Assembly: GCA_947173485.1 (NCBI GenBank)
Contig: CAMWFH010000002.1
Span: 62,001 to 126,000 of the forward strand
Source: an uncultured Clostridia bacterium
GTDB taxonomy: Bacteria > Bacillota > Clostridia > Oscillospirales > Oscillospiraceae
Direction of reading: 5' to 3'
Length of the DNA: 64,000 bases
The notes beneath the pieces are model-generated. The model searched no databases. It was not told the origin of the DNA and worked only from the letters and a program-made list of their open reading frames with translations. The position numbers and the translations under genes were made by a program. Every line of letters starts with the position of its first letter. The stretch's first letter is position 1. Shown here piece after piece: positions 35,963 to 43,995 of the stretch.

Positions 35963-37017
35963 ACCGCGCTCTGTCCGCCCGGCTGGGCCGGATCGCCCTC
36001 TGGCTGCTCTGCGCCGGCCTGGCGGCCCTGTTCCTGCTCGCCACGGGGACCCAGCCGGGGGTCCTGGCGATCCTGCTCCTGCTCCTCCTGCCCCTCTTCG
36101 CGGCGGTCCAGGCCTTCGACCTCCTGCGCCAGCGCGCCAGGTGCCGGGAGCTGGAGGCCATCCTGGAGGGGCTGGACCGGAAGTACCTGTTCGCGGAGTG
36201 CGTCCCGCCGCCGCGGGACCCATATGAGCGGCAGCTCTTCGACCTGGTCCGCCGGGCGGGGCGGGCCATGACCGGCGCGGTATCCGACGCGGAGGCCGCC
36301 CAGCGGGAGTACCGGGAGTATGTGGAGCAGTGGGTCCATGAGATCAAGGCCCCCATCACCGCCGCCCGGCTCATCTGCCGGGACCTGGAGGGGGACACCC
36401 GCCGGAAGCTCACGGCGGAGCTGGCGCAGATCGAGGCCCATGTGGAGCGGGCCCTGTTCTATGCCCGGGCGGAGGCCCCGGAGAAGGACTGCCTGTTCCG
36501 GCAGGTGGAGCTGGGGAAGCTGGCTGCCCGGGCGATCGAGGACCACCGCTCCCTGCTGATCCAGAGCGGCGTCCGGGTGGAAACGGAGGGGCTGGGCTGC
36601 GCCGTCTATACGGATGAGAAGTGGGCGGCCTTCATCCTGGGCCAGCTCCTCCAGAACGCCGCCCGCTACCGGGGGGAGGGGCCGGTCATCCGTCTGACCG
36701 CCAGACCGCTGGGGCGGCAGACCCAGCTCATCGTGGCGGATAACGGCATCGGCATCCCGGCCCATGAGCTGCCCCGGGTGTTCGACCGGGGCTTCACCGG
36801 GCAAAACGGACGGAGCCGGGGCGGCCAGTGCCTGGCTGGCGGCCAGTGCCTGGCTGGCGGCCAGAGCCTGGCTGGCGGCTCCACCGGCATGGGGCTGTAC
36901 CTGTGCAAAAAGCTGGCGAAGTCCCTGGAGCTGGGGCTGCAGATCGCCTCGGAGGAGGGCCAGGGGACCGCCGTGACGCTGACCTTCCCCACAAAGGAAA
37001 ATCTTACAAAACTGTAA
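35959..37017 (+). CDS. intramembrane-sensing histidine kinase (BceS-like) with repeat in ATP lid
   Basis: A 352-residue kinase. Two N-terminal membrane helices (about 13-30 and 33-52) are separated by almost no extracellular loop, the mark of intramembrane-sensing kinases that listen to their ABC transporter. The H box is EQWVHEIKAPI (His127); the N and G boxes are LLQNAARY, DNGIGIP and STGMGLYL. Between the F box (FDRGFTG) and the last G box lies GQCLAG-GQCLAG-GQSLAG (289-306), three copies of an 18-base repeat not expected in the family. It lies in the flexible lid, so activity may be kept. Confidence 0.9.
   Translation: MNRALSARLGRIALWLLCAGLAALFLLATGTQPGVLAILLLLLLPLFAAVQAFDLLRQRARCRELEAILEGLDRKYLFAECVPPPRDPYERQLFDLVRRAGRAMTGAVSDAEAAQREYREYVEQWVHEIKAPITAARLICRDLEGDTRRKLTAELAQIEAHVERALFYARAEAPEKDCLFRQVELGKLAARAIEDHRSLLIQSGVRVETEGLGCAVYTDEKWAAFILGQLLQNAARYRGEGPVIRLTARPLGRQTQLIVADNGIGIPAHELPRVFDRGFTGQNGRSRGGQCLAGGQCLAGGQSLAGGSTGMGLYLCKKLAKSLELGLQIASEEGQGTAVTLTFPTKENLTKL
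36823..36876 (+). repeat. 18-bp tandem repeat, three copies, inside kinase gene
   Basis: Unit GGCCAGTGCCTGGCTGGC; copies 1 and 2 are identical, copy 3 has one change (GAG for GTG), giving Ser for Cys. Length is a multiple of three, so copy-number changes keep the frame. Confidence 0.95.
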
Positions 37018-37018
37018 G
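37003..37018 (+). promoter_or_regulatory. candidate BceR-type operator
   Basis: Perfect inverted repeat CTTACA-AAAC-TGTAAG overlapping the kinase stop codon. It fits the TnACA-N4-TGTAA pattern I recall for BceR-like regulators. A -10-like TATCAT (37062-37067) without a good -35 follows, as expected for an activator-dependent promoter of the transporter genes. Confidence 0.6.
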
Positions 37019-37095
37019 GCAGCGCCATAGGACTTCGATACAACAGCCGTTGCTTTTGCTGTATCATAGGGCCATGAGCAAAGGAGGCGGTCATC

Positions 37096-37854
37096 GTGCT
37101 GCAAGTACAGAACATCGAAAAATACTACGGGAACAAGAACAACGTCACCCGCGCCCTGGACCGGGTGAGCTTTGACGTGGAGGCCGGGGAGTTTTTGGCG
37201 ATCATGGGGGCGTCGGGGTCGGGCAAGACCACCCTGCTCAACTGCATCTCCACCATCGACACCATCAGCGCCGGGCGTATCCTCCTGGACGGGGTGGATA
37301 TCGCCGGCCTCAGCGAGAGGGAGCTGGCAAAATTCCGCCGGGAGCGGCTGGGCTTCGTGTTCCAGGACTTCAACCTGCTGGACACCCTCACCATCGAGGA
37401 GAACATCGGCCTGGCCCTCTCCCTGGACCGCCAGGACCCCAGGACGGTCCAGAGCCGGGTGCGGGACATGGCCCAGAGGCTGGGCATCACCGATATTTTG
37501 GAGAAGTTCCCCTACCAGGTCTCCGGGGGCCAGAAGCAGCGGGCCGCCTGCGCCCGGGCCATGGTGGCGGGGCAGTCCCTGCTGCTGGCCGACGAGCCCA
37601 CCGGGGCGCTGGACTCCAAGGCCTCGAAGGACCTGCTGGAGATCATGACCGCCATGAACCGGGACATGGGGGCCACCATCCTGATGGTCACCCACGATGC
37701 CTACAGTGCCAGCTATGCCAAGCGGGTGCTATTTTTGAAGGATGGCCGGGTGTTCAACGAGCTGCTCCGGGGAGGCCGGGGCAGGCCGGCGCTCTACCAC
37801 GAGATCCTGGACGTGCTGGCCGCGCTGGGGGGTGATGTCAGTGACGTTATCTGA
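37096..37854 (+). CDS. ABC transporter ATPase (BceA-like)
   Basis: A 252-residue ATPase of the MacB/LolD/BceA class: Walker A GASGSGKT, FVFQDFNLLDTLT, signature VSGGQKQRAACARA, Walker B LLLADEPTGALD, and the switch His in VTHD. It starts with GTG 37096, eight to nine bases after AAAGGAGG. It overlaps the permease start by 20 bases. With the permease it would remove or shield cell-wall-active peptides and signal to the kinase. Confidence 0.93.
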   Translation: MLQVQNIEKYYGNKNNVTRALDRVSFDVEAGEFLAIMGASGSGKTTLLNCISTIDTISAGRILLDGVDIAGLSERELAKFRRERLGFVFQDFNLLDTLTIEENIGLALSLDRQDPRTVQSRVRDMAQRLGITDILEKFPYQVSGGQKQRAACARAMVAGQSLLLADEPTGALDSKASKDLLEIMTAMNRDMGATILMVTHDAYSASYAKRVLFLKDGRVFNELLRGGRGRPALYHEILDVLAALGGDVSDVI

Positions 37855-39781
37855 GCTGTCCCTCCGCAACGCCAAGCGGCAGGCAAAGGACTATCTGGTC
37901 TACTTCGTCACGGTGGTCATGGCCGCCGCCCTGCTGTACGCCTTCAACGGCCTGGTGTTCTCCCGGGAGATCGCCACCTTGTCCAAGTGGATGGATATGC
38001 TGCCGCTGATGATCGTCCTGGCTAGTATCGTAGTGGTGTGCGTCTTTGGCTGGCTGGTGGCCTACGCCACCCGGTTCATGCTCCTGCGCCGGGGCCGGGA
38101 GCTGGGGACCTACCTCCTGATCGGTCTGGAGAGCCGGCAGTTGGCCCGGCTGTTCTTTCTGGAGAACCTGGCGGTGGGGGGCTGCGCCCTGGTGCTGGGG
38201 ACCGTTTTGGGCGGGCTGCTCTATCAGATGTTTCGGGCCATCATCCTGGCCCTGTTCCGCCTGCCCTACACCTTCGCCTTTGGCTTTTCCCTGCCCGCCC
38301 TGGCGCTGACCACGGCCTACTTCGCCCTGATCTACCTCTTTGCCCTGGTCCGGAGCCGGAAGTATATCCGCCGGGCGAAGATCCACGACCTGCTCTATTT
38401 CGACCGGCAGAATGAGGGCGCAGTCATCCAGACCGGCAGAAAGCGCCGCCGGGCTTTCACCGGCTCCCTGGTGCTGGCGGTGATCGGGACGCTTTTGCTG
38501 ATGGTGGGGGACGCGGCCACCGGCATCGCCGGGGCGGGGTGCCTGCTGGCCTTTTACTTCGGCTTCTTCCTCAGCTTCGCCTCCGGGGTGCCCGCCTTTT
38601 TCGACAAGCGGCCCGCCCGGAAGTACAAGGGCCAAAACCTGCTGGTGTTCCGCACCCTGACGGCCAAGCTGGCCACCATGGGGGTACTGATGGCCACCAT
38701 CTCCATGGTCCTCACCGCCACCCTCATCTCCGAGGGGTCGGGGCTGGTGTTCCGGGGGCTGTTCCTTGGCCGTGCGGCGGACACCGCCTGCTTCGACCTG
38801 TACCTGGGCGTGGGGGATGGCCGGGACCCTGCCGTCTATCTGGACTATATCGAAAAGCATATCCCTGTGGAGCGGGAGCTGGCGTATCAGGTCTATGAGA
38901 GCGGGGATACCCAGATACAGGACTATGTCCATTCCCAGATCACCTACTATAACTACGGCTATGGGCAGGACCCGGTCCTCCGCTGGAGCGACTACGCCGC
39001 CCTGCGGGTCATCGCCGGCTATCCGGCGGTGGAGCTGGAGCCGGATAGCTATCTGGTCCACTGCATGACCTATGTGGAGGGAGCGCTGAAGGACTACGGC
39101 GAGCCGCTGCTCCTGGGCGATACCGTGCTGAAAGCGGGCGGGATGTATACCGAGCATCTGTCCCAGAGCGGCGGCACCGTCAACGGGCGGGGGTATATCC
39201 TGGTGGTCCCGGACGATGCGGCGGAGGGCCTGCCGGTCCACCACTGGGCCTACGCCGCCAAGACCGTCCAGCCGGTGCCGGAGGCCCAGTTCCATGACCT
39301 GTGGGACATCAACGAGCGCACCACCAGCTCCGGGGTCGCCAGCAACGCCATCACCACACGGGCCAGCGAGGAGGCGGAGGTGGCCGCCCAGACCGCCCTG
39401 ATCATCTTCCCTCTGTACTATCTGGCCCTGGCCCTCACCATGACCGCCGCCACCATCCTGACCATCCAGCAGCTCAGCGAGAGCGAGCGGTACCAGCGGC
39501 AGTTCGCCCTGCTGCGCAAGCTGGGGATGGACCGGCGGGAGATGGCAAGGGCCCTGGGGACCCAGTTCGCGATCTACTACGCCCTGCCCGCCGTGCCGCC
39601 GGTACTGATCGGTATGCCCTTCATCCTCCATCTGGCCCATATGCCGGAGCCGGGGATCATGGTGGGGGCCTCCAGTCCGGGCATCATCGCGCTGGTCTCG
39701 CTGGCTATCTTTTTCCTGGTCTACGCCGTCTATATCCTGCTGGCCTACACCAGCCTGAAGCGGAACGTCCTGCCGGCCTAG
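37835..39781 (+). CDS. ABC transporter permease (BceB-like, FtsX fold)
   Basis: A 648-residue membrane protein with about ten hydrophobic segments. It has two FtsX-type units (first around 20-290, second around 530-640) separated by a large extracellular domain of about 200 residues (330-530), which in BceB proteins binds the lipid-peptide complex and informs the kinase. SERYQRQFALLRKLGMDRREM is the conserved cytoplasmic segment. The start is ATG 37835 (GGGGGGTG just before) or GTG 37841; the choice does not alter the mature protein much. Confidence 0.92.
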   Translation: MSVTLSELSLRNAKRQAKDYLVYFVTVVMAAALLYAFNGLVFSREIATLSKWMDMLPLMIVLASIVVVCVFGWLVAYATRFMLLRRGRELGTYLLIGLESRQLARLFFLENLAVGGCALVLGTVLGGLLYQMFRAIILALFRLPYTFAFGFSLPALALTTAYFALIYLFALVRSRKYIRRAKIHDLLYFDRQNEGAVIQTGRKRRRAFTGSLVLAVIGTLLLMVGDAATGIAGAGCLLAFYFGFFLSFASGVPAFFDKRPARKYKGQNLLVFRTLTAKLATMGVLMATISMVLTATLISEGSGLVFRGLFLGRAADTACFDLYLGVGDGRDPAVYLDYIEKHIPVERELAYQVYESGDTQIQDYVHSQITYYNYGYGQDPVLRWSDYAALRVIAGYPAVELEPDSYLVHCMTYVEGALKDYGEPLLLGDTVLKAGGMYTEHLSQSGGTVNGRGYILVVPDDAAEGLPVHHWAYAAKTVQPVPEAQFHDLWDINERTTSSGVASNAITTRASEEAEVAAQTALIIFPLYYLALALTMTAATILTIQQLSESERYQRQFALLRKLGMDRREMARALGTQFAIYYALPAVPPVLIGMPFILHLAHMPEPGIMVGASSPGIIALVSLAIFFLVYAVYILLAYTSLKRNVLPA

Positions 39782-39828
39782 CGGGGCCAGGCGGCGCAGT
39801 GCGGGCGGACTTACTGTTAGAACGAAGT

Positions 39829-39877
39829 GGCCGAAAGCAGGGAACAGGGCTGTATGATCCTGTTCCCCGCTTTCGGC
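39829..39877 (+). other. large hairpin between bceB-like gene and SUKH gene
   Basis: Stem GCCGAAAGC-GGGAACAGG against CCTGTTCCC-GCTTTCGGC with a 10-base loop and a single bulge each side. There is no T run, so it may be an inefficient terminator or an mRNA-stability element rather than a classic terminator. Confidence 0.6.
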
Positions 39878-39913
39878 TGTGAAATGGCAAAACTCGTTAT
39901 GGAGGTGTATGAG

Positions 39914-40909
39914 ATGCAAATAAACTTGCGTGCTTTATTCACCGGCCCGCCCTCCTCTGAGAAGGAGCTGTTCCGCAACATCAAGCGATGTATCTCTATC
40001 TTCGAGCCTGAGCGGCTTCAAGGCCTCCAGCCTGCGCCGGAGGAAGATATCCAAGCGTTGGAGCAGCTGATCATGGGGAGATACGGGTGCTGTATCCCGG
40101 CATCTTACAAACGATATCTGCGGGAGATGGGGCAGGAGGACGGCGGTATCCTTTCAAAAAGAATGGACTTCCAGTCGGCGGACATAGCCCGCGGCGCAAA
40201 AGACTGCCTTGCGTGGGACGGCCTGTGGCGGTACTTTGAAAAAAAGTTCCCCGGTCACCCGCCCTTCTGGATGTTCTACTATGGGCCGCTGGCCGAGATG
40301 GGGTACGGTCTCCTTCTGGACGAAGCGTCCTCGGATGAACTGGTACAGATAGATGGTGGATGCTTCGGCTATTGCCACGATACATTTTCAAAGATGCTGT
40401 TTTATTTTGCCTACAGTGAGCTGATCGCATGGGTGCTGAAACATGGCAAGCCCTTAAAATACAAGGCCGGGACCTTTTCCTCTGGGCTTTCTTGCATCCA
40501 TGCGATGGCTTTTCTTGCCTATTGCCCGCCGGAGTGGACGGTCACCGGTCACGCTCCGTTGGCGGAGTTCCTGCAAAAGCTGGAGGCAGACCATGGAGCA
40601 GAGCCTTGCTGGTTCAGTGGAGACAAAGAGTTTTGCTTGTTTGATATGAACGATCAGCCCCTGGATATCGGTCATTTCTTCGCGCGTTATGCGGCTTTTC
40701 ATGTTTCTTCTGGCCTTACATTTTATATTAGATACCATGCAGGATATAGGCCCCTCATTCGAGTGGTGCTTTTGAGCGAGGACCTGCCCCTTACCAAACA
40801 GATCACAGACGCTATTTTGCGTTGTGCCCAGCTGGAAGAAAACTCTTTGGTATTTACAAGACTGGACTGGGAACTGGTCCCAAATTGGTTGAGTTTTGGC
40901 TCTTGGTAG
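39914..40909 (+). CDS. SMI1/KNR4 (SUKH-family) immunity-type protein
   Basis: A 331-residue protein. Residues about 35-150 fit SUKH: EEDIQALEQLIMGRYGCCIPASYKRYLREMG, then the W and phenylalanine-rich core (FPGHPPFWMFYYGPLAEMGYGLLLDE). The C-terminal half shows no family I know. SUKH proteins neutralise nuclease toxins of contact-dependent and type VI/VII systems (family knowledge). ATG 39914 lies 7 bases after GGAGGT. GC content falls through this gene and stays low to about 41900. Confidence 0.8.
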   Translation: MQINLRALFTGPPSSEKELFRNIKRCISIFEPERLQGLQPAPEEDIQALEQLIMGRYGCCIPASYKRYLREMGQEDGGILSKRMDFQSADIARGAKDCLAWDGLWRYFEKKFPGHPPFWMFYYGPLAEMGYGLLLDEASSDELVQIDGGCFGYCHDTFSKMLFYFAYSELIAWVLKHGKPLKYKAGTFSSGLSCIHAMAFLAYCPPEWTVTGHAPLAEFLQKLEADHGAEPCWFSGDKEFCLFDMNDQPLDIGHFFARYAAFHVSSGLTFYIRYHAGYRPLIRVVLLSEDLPLTKQITDAILRCAQLEENSLVFTRLDWELVPNWLSFGSW

Positions 40910-40990
40910 AGTGGCCTGTTCTTTGGAAAAGACCAGGGCGCAGGGACAGAGCCACTGCAAATTATGTAAATAAGCAGAGGTGACAAAGTG

Positions 40991-41491
40991 ATGCAGTATC
41001 GATTTCCTAAAGTGAACAGGATAGGTAGGGAGGCGTTTCTAAAGATAGAGGAACAGGATGTACTTTTCATCACATATCCTGGAAGGATGGGGGATGAGGA
41101 TGGTTCGACATTTATCATAGATACGCCAAACGGATATAAGGTGTATCGAATCGATGGGTGGTGTTTTGGAGAGGACACGGGGCCTGATCGTATTTCGTAT
41201 GCAGAGATGGCTGATAGATTTCCTAATTGGATCGCATCCGTTGGAACAGAAGAAGAAAAAGCGGACTCATTGTACAGATATGTGTATATGGGATTCGGCA
41301 ACGGTCTGTGCATAAGAAAGGACGTATATGGCCCATTTATGAAGCACCTGGAGTTGGCGATCGACAAGTATGCAAAAGAGAAGCATATCGACAGTTCTAA
41401 GAGAGAAGAGCATCGATATGCAATGATCTTCAATGTGTGGGATGAAGCGGTCGTAAATATGGCTGCGGATGCAAATGTGGCCTTATTATAA
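40991..41491 (+). CDS. unrecognised 166-residue protein
   Basis: Soluble, acidic, no signal peptide, no motif known to me. It has GWCFGEDTGPDRISYAEMADRFPNWI in the middle and a helical C-terminus. ATG 40991 has GAGGTGA upstream. AT-rich codon use differs from the genome average. Position between a SUKH gene and a convergent toxin-like ORF, with a 62-base overlap at the 3' ends, suggests an immunity protein, but this is inference. Confidence 0.65.
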   Translation: MQYRFPKVNRIGREAFLKIEEQDVLFITYPGRMGDEDGSTFIIDTPNGYKVYRIDGWCFGEDTGPDRISYAEMADRFPNWIASVGTEEEKADSLYRYVYMGFGNGLCIRKDVYGPFMKHLELAIDKYAKEKHIDSSKREEHRYAMIFNVWDEAVVNMAADANVALL

Positions 41492-41876
41492 AAAGGTATT
41501 TCTCTTTGGCCTGCCGCTCCATTTCAGCTTGTAACCATCGTGCATCCTGAACAGTATAGCCCCATTGAGCAAATAGTCTCTCTTTCCCATGAGGGTGCCT
41601 CCCCTGTGTATTGAAGAGATATGGGTCGAATTTACTATGATCACTGTCCACGAAAGCACTTAGCAGTACAATAGCGAGATCAACAGGCTCCAAGGTGCAA
41701 TGACAATTTGGATGGTGAGGCCATGGGGGAGCCTTACCTTCCAGAAATAAACATCCGTCTAGCATCAGACATTCTTGACAGTGAGAACTTCCCTCCGAAT
41801 GATGTACCCACTTGACCCAATGCGGCCCGTCTGATTTTTGTACGCAAATCGTCCCCGCACATCGTTTGTAATACAT
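41430..41876 (-). CDS. toxin-domain-like protein (Cys/His motif plus DUF6883-like segment)
   Basis: A 148-residue protein. It has Cys pairs in SHCQECLMLDGC and HHPNCHCTLEPVD, a pattern seen at the end of phage minor-head/Mu-F-like proteins and in some toxin pre-domains, followed by SKFDPYLFNTQGRHPHGKE...WGYTVQDARWL, which resembles DUF6883. Both types are seen near the C-terminus of polymorphic toxins. There is no secretion domain, so it could be an orphan toxin tip. ATG 41876 has a good site (AAAGGAG, spacing 8). The last residues overlap the convergent gene. Confidence 0.6.
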   Translation of the reverse strand: MYYKRCAGTICVQKSDGPHWVKWVHHSEGSSHCQECLMLDGCLFLEGKAPPWPHHPNCHCTLEPVDLAIVLLSAFVDSDHSKFDPYLFNTQGRHPHGKERLFAQWGYTVQDARWLQAEMERQAKEKYLFIIRPHLHPQPYLRPLHPTH

Positions 41877-41980
41877 TTATTGTCTCCTTTACAAGTAGTA
41901 AGCAAAGAGCTTTCTACCTATAAAGTGAGATCGCTGTAAAGTTGTACGTTTGCGTGCATCCAAACAAAAAGAATACTGTA

Positions 41981-42023
41981 AAAAATAAGACAGACCAACC
42001 CCTCTGGCGGTCTGCCTTATTTT
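41981..42023 (-). terminator. terminator of tRNA-Pro
   Basis: On the minus strand: AAAATAAGGCAGACC paired with GGTCTGTCTTATTTT, followed by more Ts, starting right after the tRNA CCA end. Confidence 0.85.
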
Positions 42024-42024
42024 A

Positions 42025-42101
42025 TGGTCCGAGTGACTGGATTCGAACCAGCGGCCTCTTGAACCCCATTCAAGCGCGATACCAAACTTCGCCACACCCG
42101 G
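42025..42101 (-). tRNA. tRNA-Pro (anticodon GGG), CCA encoded
   Basis: Minus strand cloverleaf: acceptor CCGGGTG/CACTCGG, D stem GCGA/TCGC, anticodon stem CTTGA/TCAAG with loop ATGGGGT (GGG), T arm GCTGG/CCAGT with TTCGAAT, then ACCA. Two G-U pairs are tolerated. No repeated fragment of it was seen nearby. Confidence 0.93.
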
Positions 42102-42130
42102 ATATGCCAGCCTCATCGCTGACGGAAGAT

Positions 42131-42159
42131 AGGATACCACAGTCATTTCTATTTTGCAA
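42131..42159 (-). promoter_or_regulatory. promoter of tRNA-Pro
   Basis: Minus strand TTGCAA (42159-42154), 17-base spacer, TATCCT (42136-42131), about 30 bases before the tRNA 5' end. Confidence 0.6.
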
Positions 42160-42311
42160 GCCCTTTTTTGCGTTTTTTGAAATTTGTTGATTTTCCATAG
42201 AGAACAGCCCAGCGGCGGCGGAACTATTGACATCTGTCCCATCAAACGGCCCCGGCCTGGGCCCTCCGCCAGGGGCCCGGAGCGGGGAAAAGAAAAATCT
42301 TCCTGGAGGGG

Positions 42312-42340
42312 TTGACAAAATGGATAACAGCTAGTATAAT
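42312..42340 (+). promoter_or_regulatory. consensus promoter of a short transcription unit
   Basis: TTGACA, 17-base spacer, TATAAT: a perfect match to the vegetative consensus. The unit it starts ends at the terminator 42538-42572. Confidence 0.85.
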
Positions 42341-42387
42341 GCAGACTTGAAAAGACCGAGCCGACTGCGCTCAGAAAGGAGACCGCC

Positions 42388-42510
42388 ATGCTGTACCGTA
42401 TCGAGCTGTGCATAAGCTATCCCAGCAGAGGGCAAAGGAAAGATAGCCCTGTGCTTTGTGACGCGCGCATTTTGACCATATTTTCCGGCAGCGTGGCGGG
42501 AGATCTCTAG
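42388..42510 (+). CDS. 40-residue small protein or leader ORF upstream of rtcB
   Basis: ATG 42388 lies 7 bases after AGAAAGGAG, and the frame runs 40 codons to TAG 42508. The product (MLYRIELCISYPSRGQRKDS...) is basic with two Cys and matches nothing I know. It sits alone between a consensus promoter and a terminator, giving a transcript of about 225 bases. It could be a small protein gene, a leader peptide for attenuation of rtcB, or the translated part of a regulatory RNA. Confidence 0.5.
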   Translation: MLYRIELCISYPSRGQRKDSPVLCDARILTIFSGSVAGDL

Positions 42511-42537
42511 GATCGTACCCGTTTTGTGTCGGAGATG

Positions 42538-42572
42538 GCCAGGTGGAGCGTCACGCCTCACCTGGCTTTTTT
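42538..42572 (+). terminator. terminator between small ORF and rtcB
   Basis: GCCAGGTG / CACCTGGC stem with a 13-base loop and TTTTTT. If read-through is controlled, this would be an attenuator for rtcB; otherwise it simply ends the short unit. The next 140 bases hold a second GC-rich hairpin (CAGGCCCAC / GTGGGCCTG around 42629-42655) and no obvious promoter for rtcB. Confidence 0.8.
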
Positions 42573-42715
42573 GCGCCCATAGGCCCCGGCAGGCGAGGCG
42601 CCCACAAAACGACAGGATACGCGACAGGCCCACACCCAAGGGGGTGGGCCTGGGGAAGTATACTCTCTGTAATATACAGCGGACCTGCCGGCGGTCGAGA
42701 AAGGAGATATCGAGC

Positions 42716-43924
42716 ATGTTAGAAGTAGCGGGAAAGTACAACCAGGCAAAGATCTTCACCGATGTGGTGGAGCAGGCGTCCATCGCCCAGGTGATCGAGC
42801 TGTGCAATCAGTCCTTCACCGCCGGTAGCCGCATCCGGCTGATGCCGGACATCCACGCCGGGATCGGCTGCACCATCGGTACCACCATGACCATCACCGA
42901 CAAGGTGGTGCCCAACCTGGTGGGGGTGGATATCGGCTGCGGCATGGAGACCGCCCGGATCCGGGAGAGCCATCTGGAGCTGCAAAAGCTGGATAAGCTG
43001 ATCTACGAGGCCATCCCCTCCGGCTTCTCCGTTCGGAGCCGGCCCCACCGGTATGCGGAGGAGATCGACCTGACGGAGCTGTGCTGCGCCAAGCAGGTGG
43101 ACCTCCTCCGGGCGGAGAAGAGCATCGGCACCCTGGGCGGCGGCAACCACTTCATCGAGGTGGACCGGGACGAGGAGGGGCAGTTCTATGTGGTCATCCA
43201 CTCTGGCAGCCGCCACCTGGGCCAGGAGGTGGCCAAGTACTACCAGGAGGAGGGCTGGAAGGCCCTGAACCACACCGATGACGCCTCCGTCGCCCAGCTG
43301 ATCGCGGAGATGAAGGCCGCCGGACGGCAGAAGGAGATCCAGAAGGAGCTGAAGCGGCTGAAGAACCAGCGGCAGACGGATATCCCCCGGCAGCTGGCCT
43401 ATGTGTCCGGGGAGCTGTTCGACCAGTATATCCACGATATGCGCCTGGTCCAGCGCTTCGCCGCCCTCAACCGGCAGGCCATGATGGACGAGATCGTCAA
43501 GGGGATGAAGCTCCATGTGGAAGAGCAGTTCACCACCATCCACAACTACATCGACACCGACGCCATGATCCTCCGCAAGGGGGCCGTCTCCGCCAAGGCG
43601 GGGGAGCAGCTGCTGATCCCCATCAATATGCGGGACGGGAGCCTGCTGTGCGTGGGCAAGGGCAACGAGGACTGGAACTTCTCCGCCCCCCACGGCGCGG
43701 GGCGGCTGATGAGCCGGTCCGCCGCTAAGCAGAGCTTCACCGTGTCGGAGTTCAAGAAGCAGATGGCGGGGATCTACACCACCTCCGTCGGCCAGGCCAC
43801 CCTGGACGAGTGCCCCATGGCCTACAAGGGGATGGAGGATATCCTGGACAACATCGGTCCCACGGCGGAGGTCGTCAAGATCATCCGGCCCGTTTACAAT
43901 TTCAAGGCGGGGGACGAGGACTGA
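42716..43924 (+). CDS. rtcB: RNA-splicing ligase RtcB
   Basis: A 402-residue RtcB protein that joins 2',3'-cyclic-phosphate (or 3'-phosphate) and 5'-OH RNA ends with GTP and Mn. Metal ligands are visible: Asp72 and Cys75 in VGVDIGCGM, His in GGGNHFIE and HSGSRHLG, and the guanylated His in SAPHGAGR. It is used in RNA repair. AAGGAG lies 9 bases before ATG 42716; upstream in-frame sequence to 42524 is leader. Bacterial rtcB is often stress-controlled by sigma54/RtcR, but no RtcR or archease is seen here. Confidence 0.93.
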   Translation: MLEVAGKYNQAKIFTDVVEQASIAQVIELCNQSFTAGSRIRLMPDIHAGIGCTIGTTMTITDKVVPNLVGVDIGCGMETARIRESHLELQKLDKLIYEAIPSGFSVRSRPHRYAEEIDLTELCCAKQVDLLRAEKSIGTLGGGNHFIEVDRDEEGQFYVVIHSGSRHLGQEVAKYYQEEGWKALNHTDDASVAQLIAEMKAAGRQKEIQKELKRLKNQRQTDIPRQLAYVSGELFDQYIHDMRLVQRFAALNRQAMMDEIVKGMKLHVEEQFTTIHNYIDTDAMILRKGAVSAKAGEQLLIPINMRDGSLLCVGKGNEDWNFSAPHGAGRLMSRSAAKQSFTVSEFKKQMAGIYTTSVGQATLDECPMAYKGMEDILDNIGPTAEVVKIIRPVYNFKAGDED

Positions 43925-43933
43925 GAGGACGAA

Positions 43934-43970
43934 AAAGACCGGCGCTCTGGAGCGTTTTCCAGAGCGCCGG
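43934..43970. terminator. bidirectional terminator between rtcB and HD-GYP gene
   Basis: Stem CCGGCGCTCTGG / CCAGAGCGCCGG; on the minus strand it is followed by TCTTTTT, on the plus strand by a weaker T-rich stretch. It serves the two convergent genes. Confidence 0.8.
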
Positions 43971-43995
43971 CTGTCCTTTGGCGGGCGGACCGTTT

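Noticed and set aside
36823..36876. Possible CRISPR or site-specific recombination repeats
   Set aside because: Tandem 18-base units without spacers inside an intact kinase frame; a coding microsatellite-like expansion.
39829..39877. Classic rho-independent terminator after the bceB-like gene
   Set aside because: Strong hairpin but no T run in either direction; listed only as a hairpin.
37847..39919. A 690-codon minus-strand frame opposite the BceB-like permease
   Set aside because: Same type of GC-driven shadow; the plus frame has clear membrane helices and family motifs.
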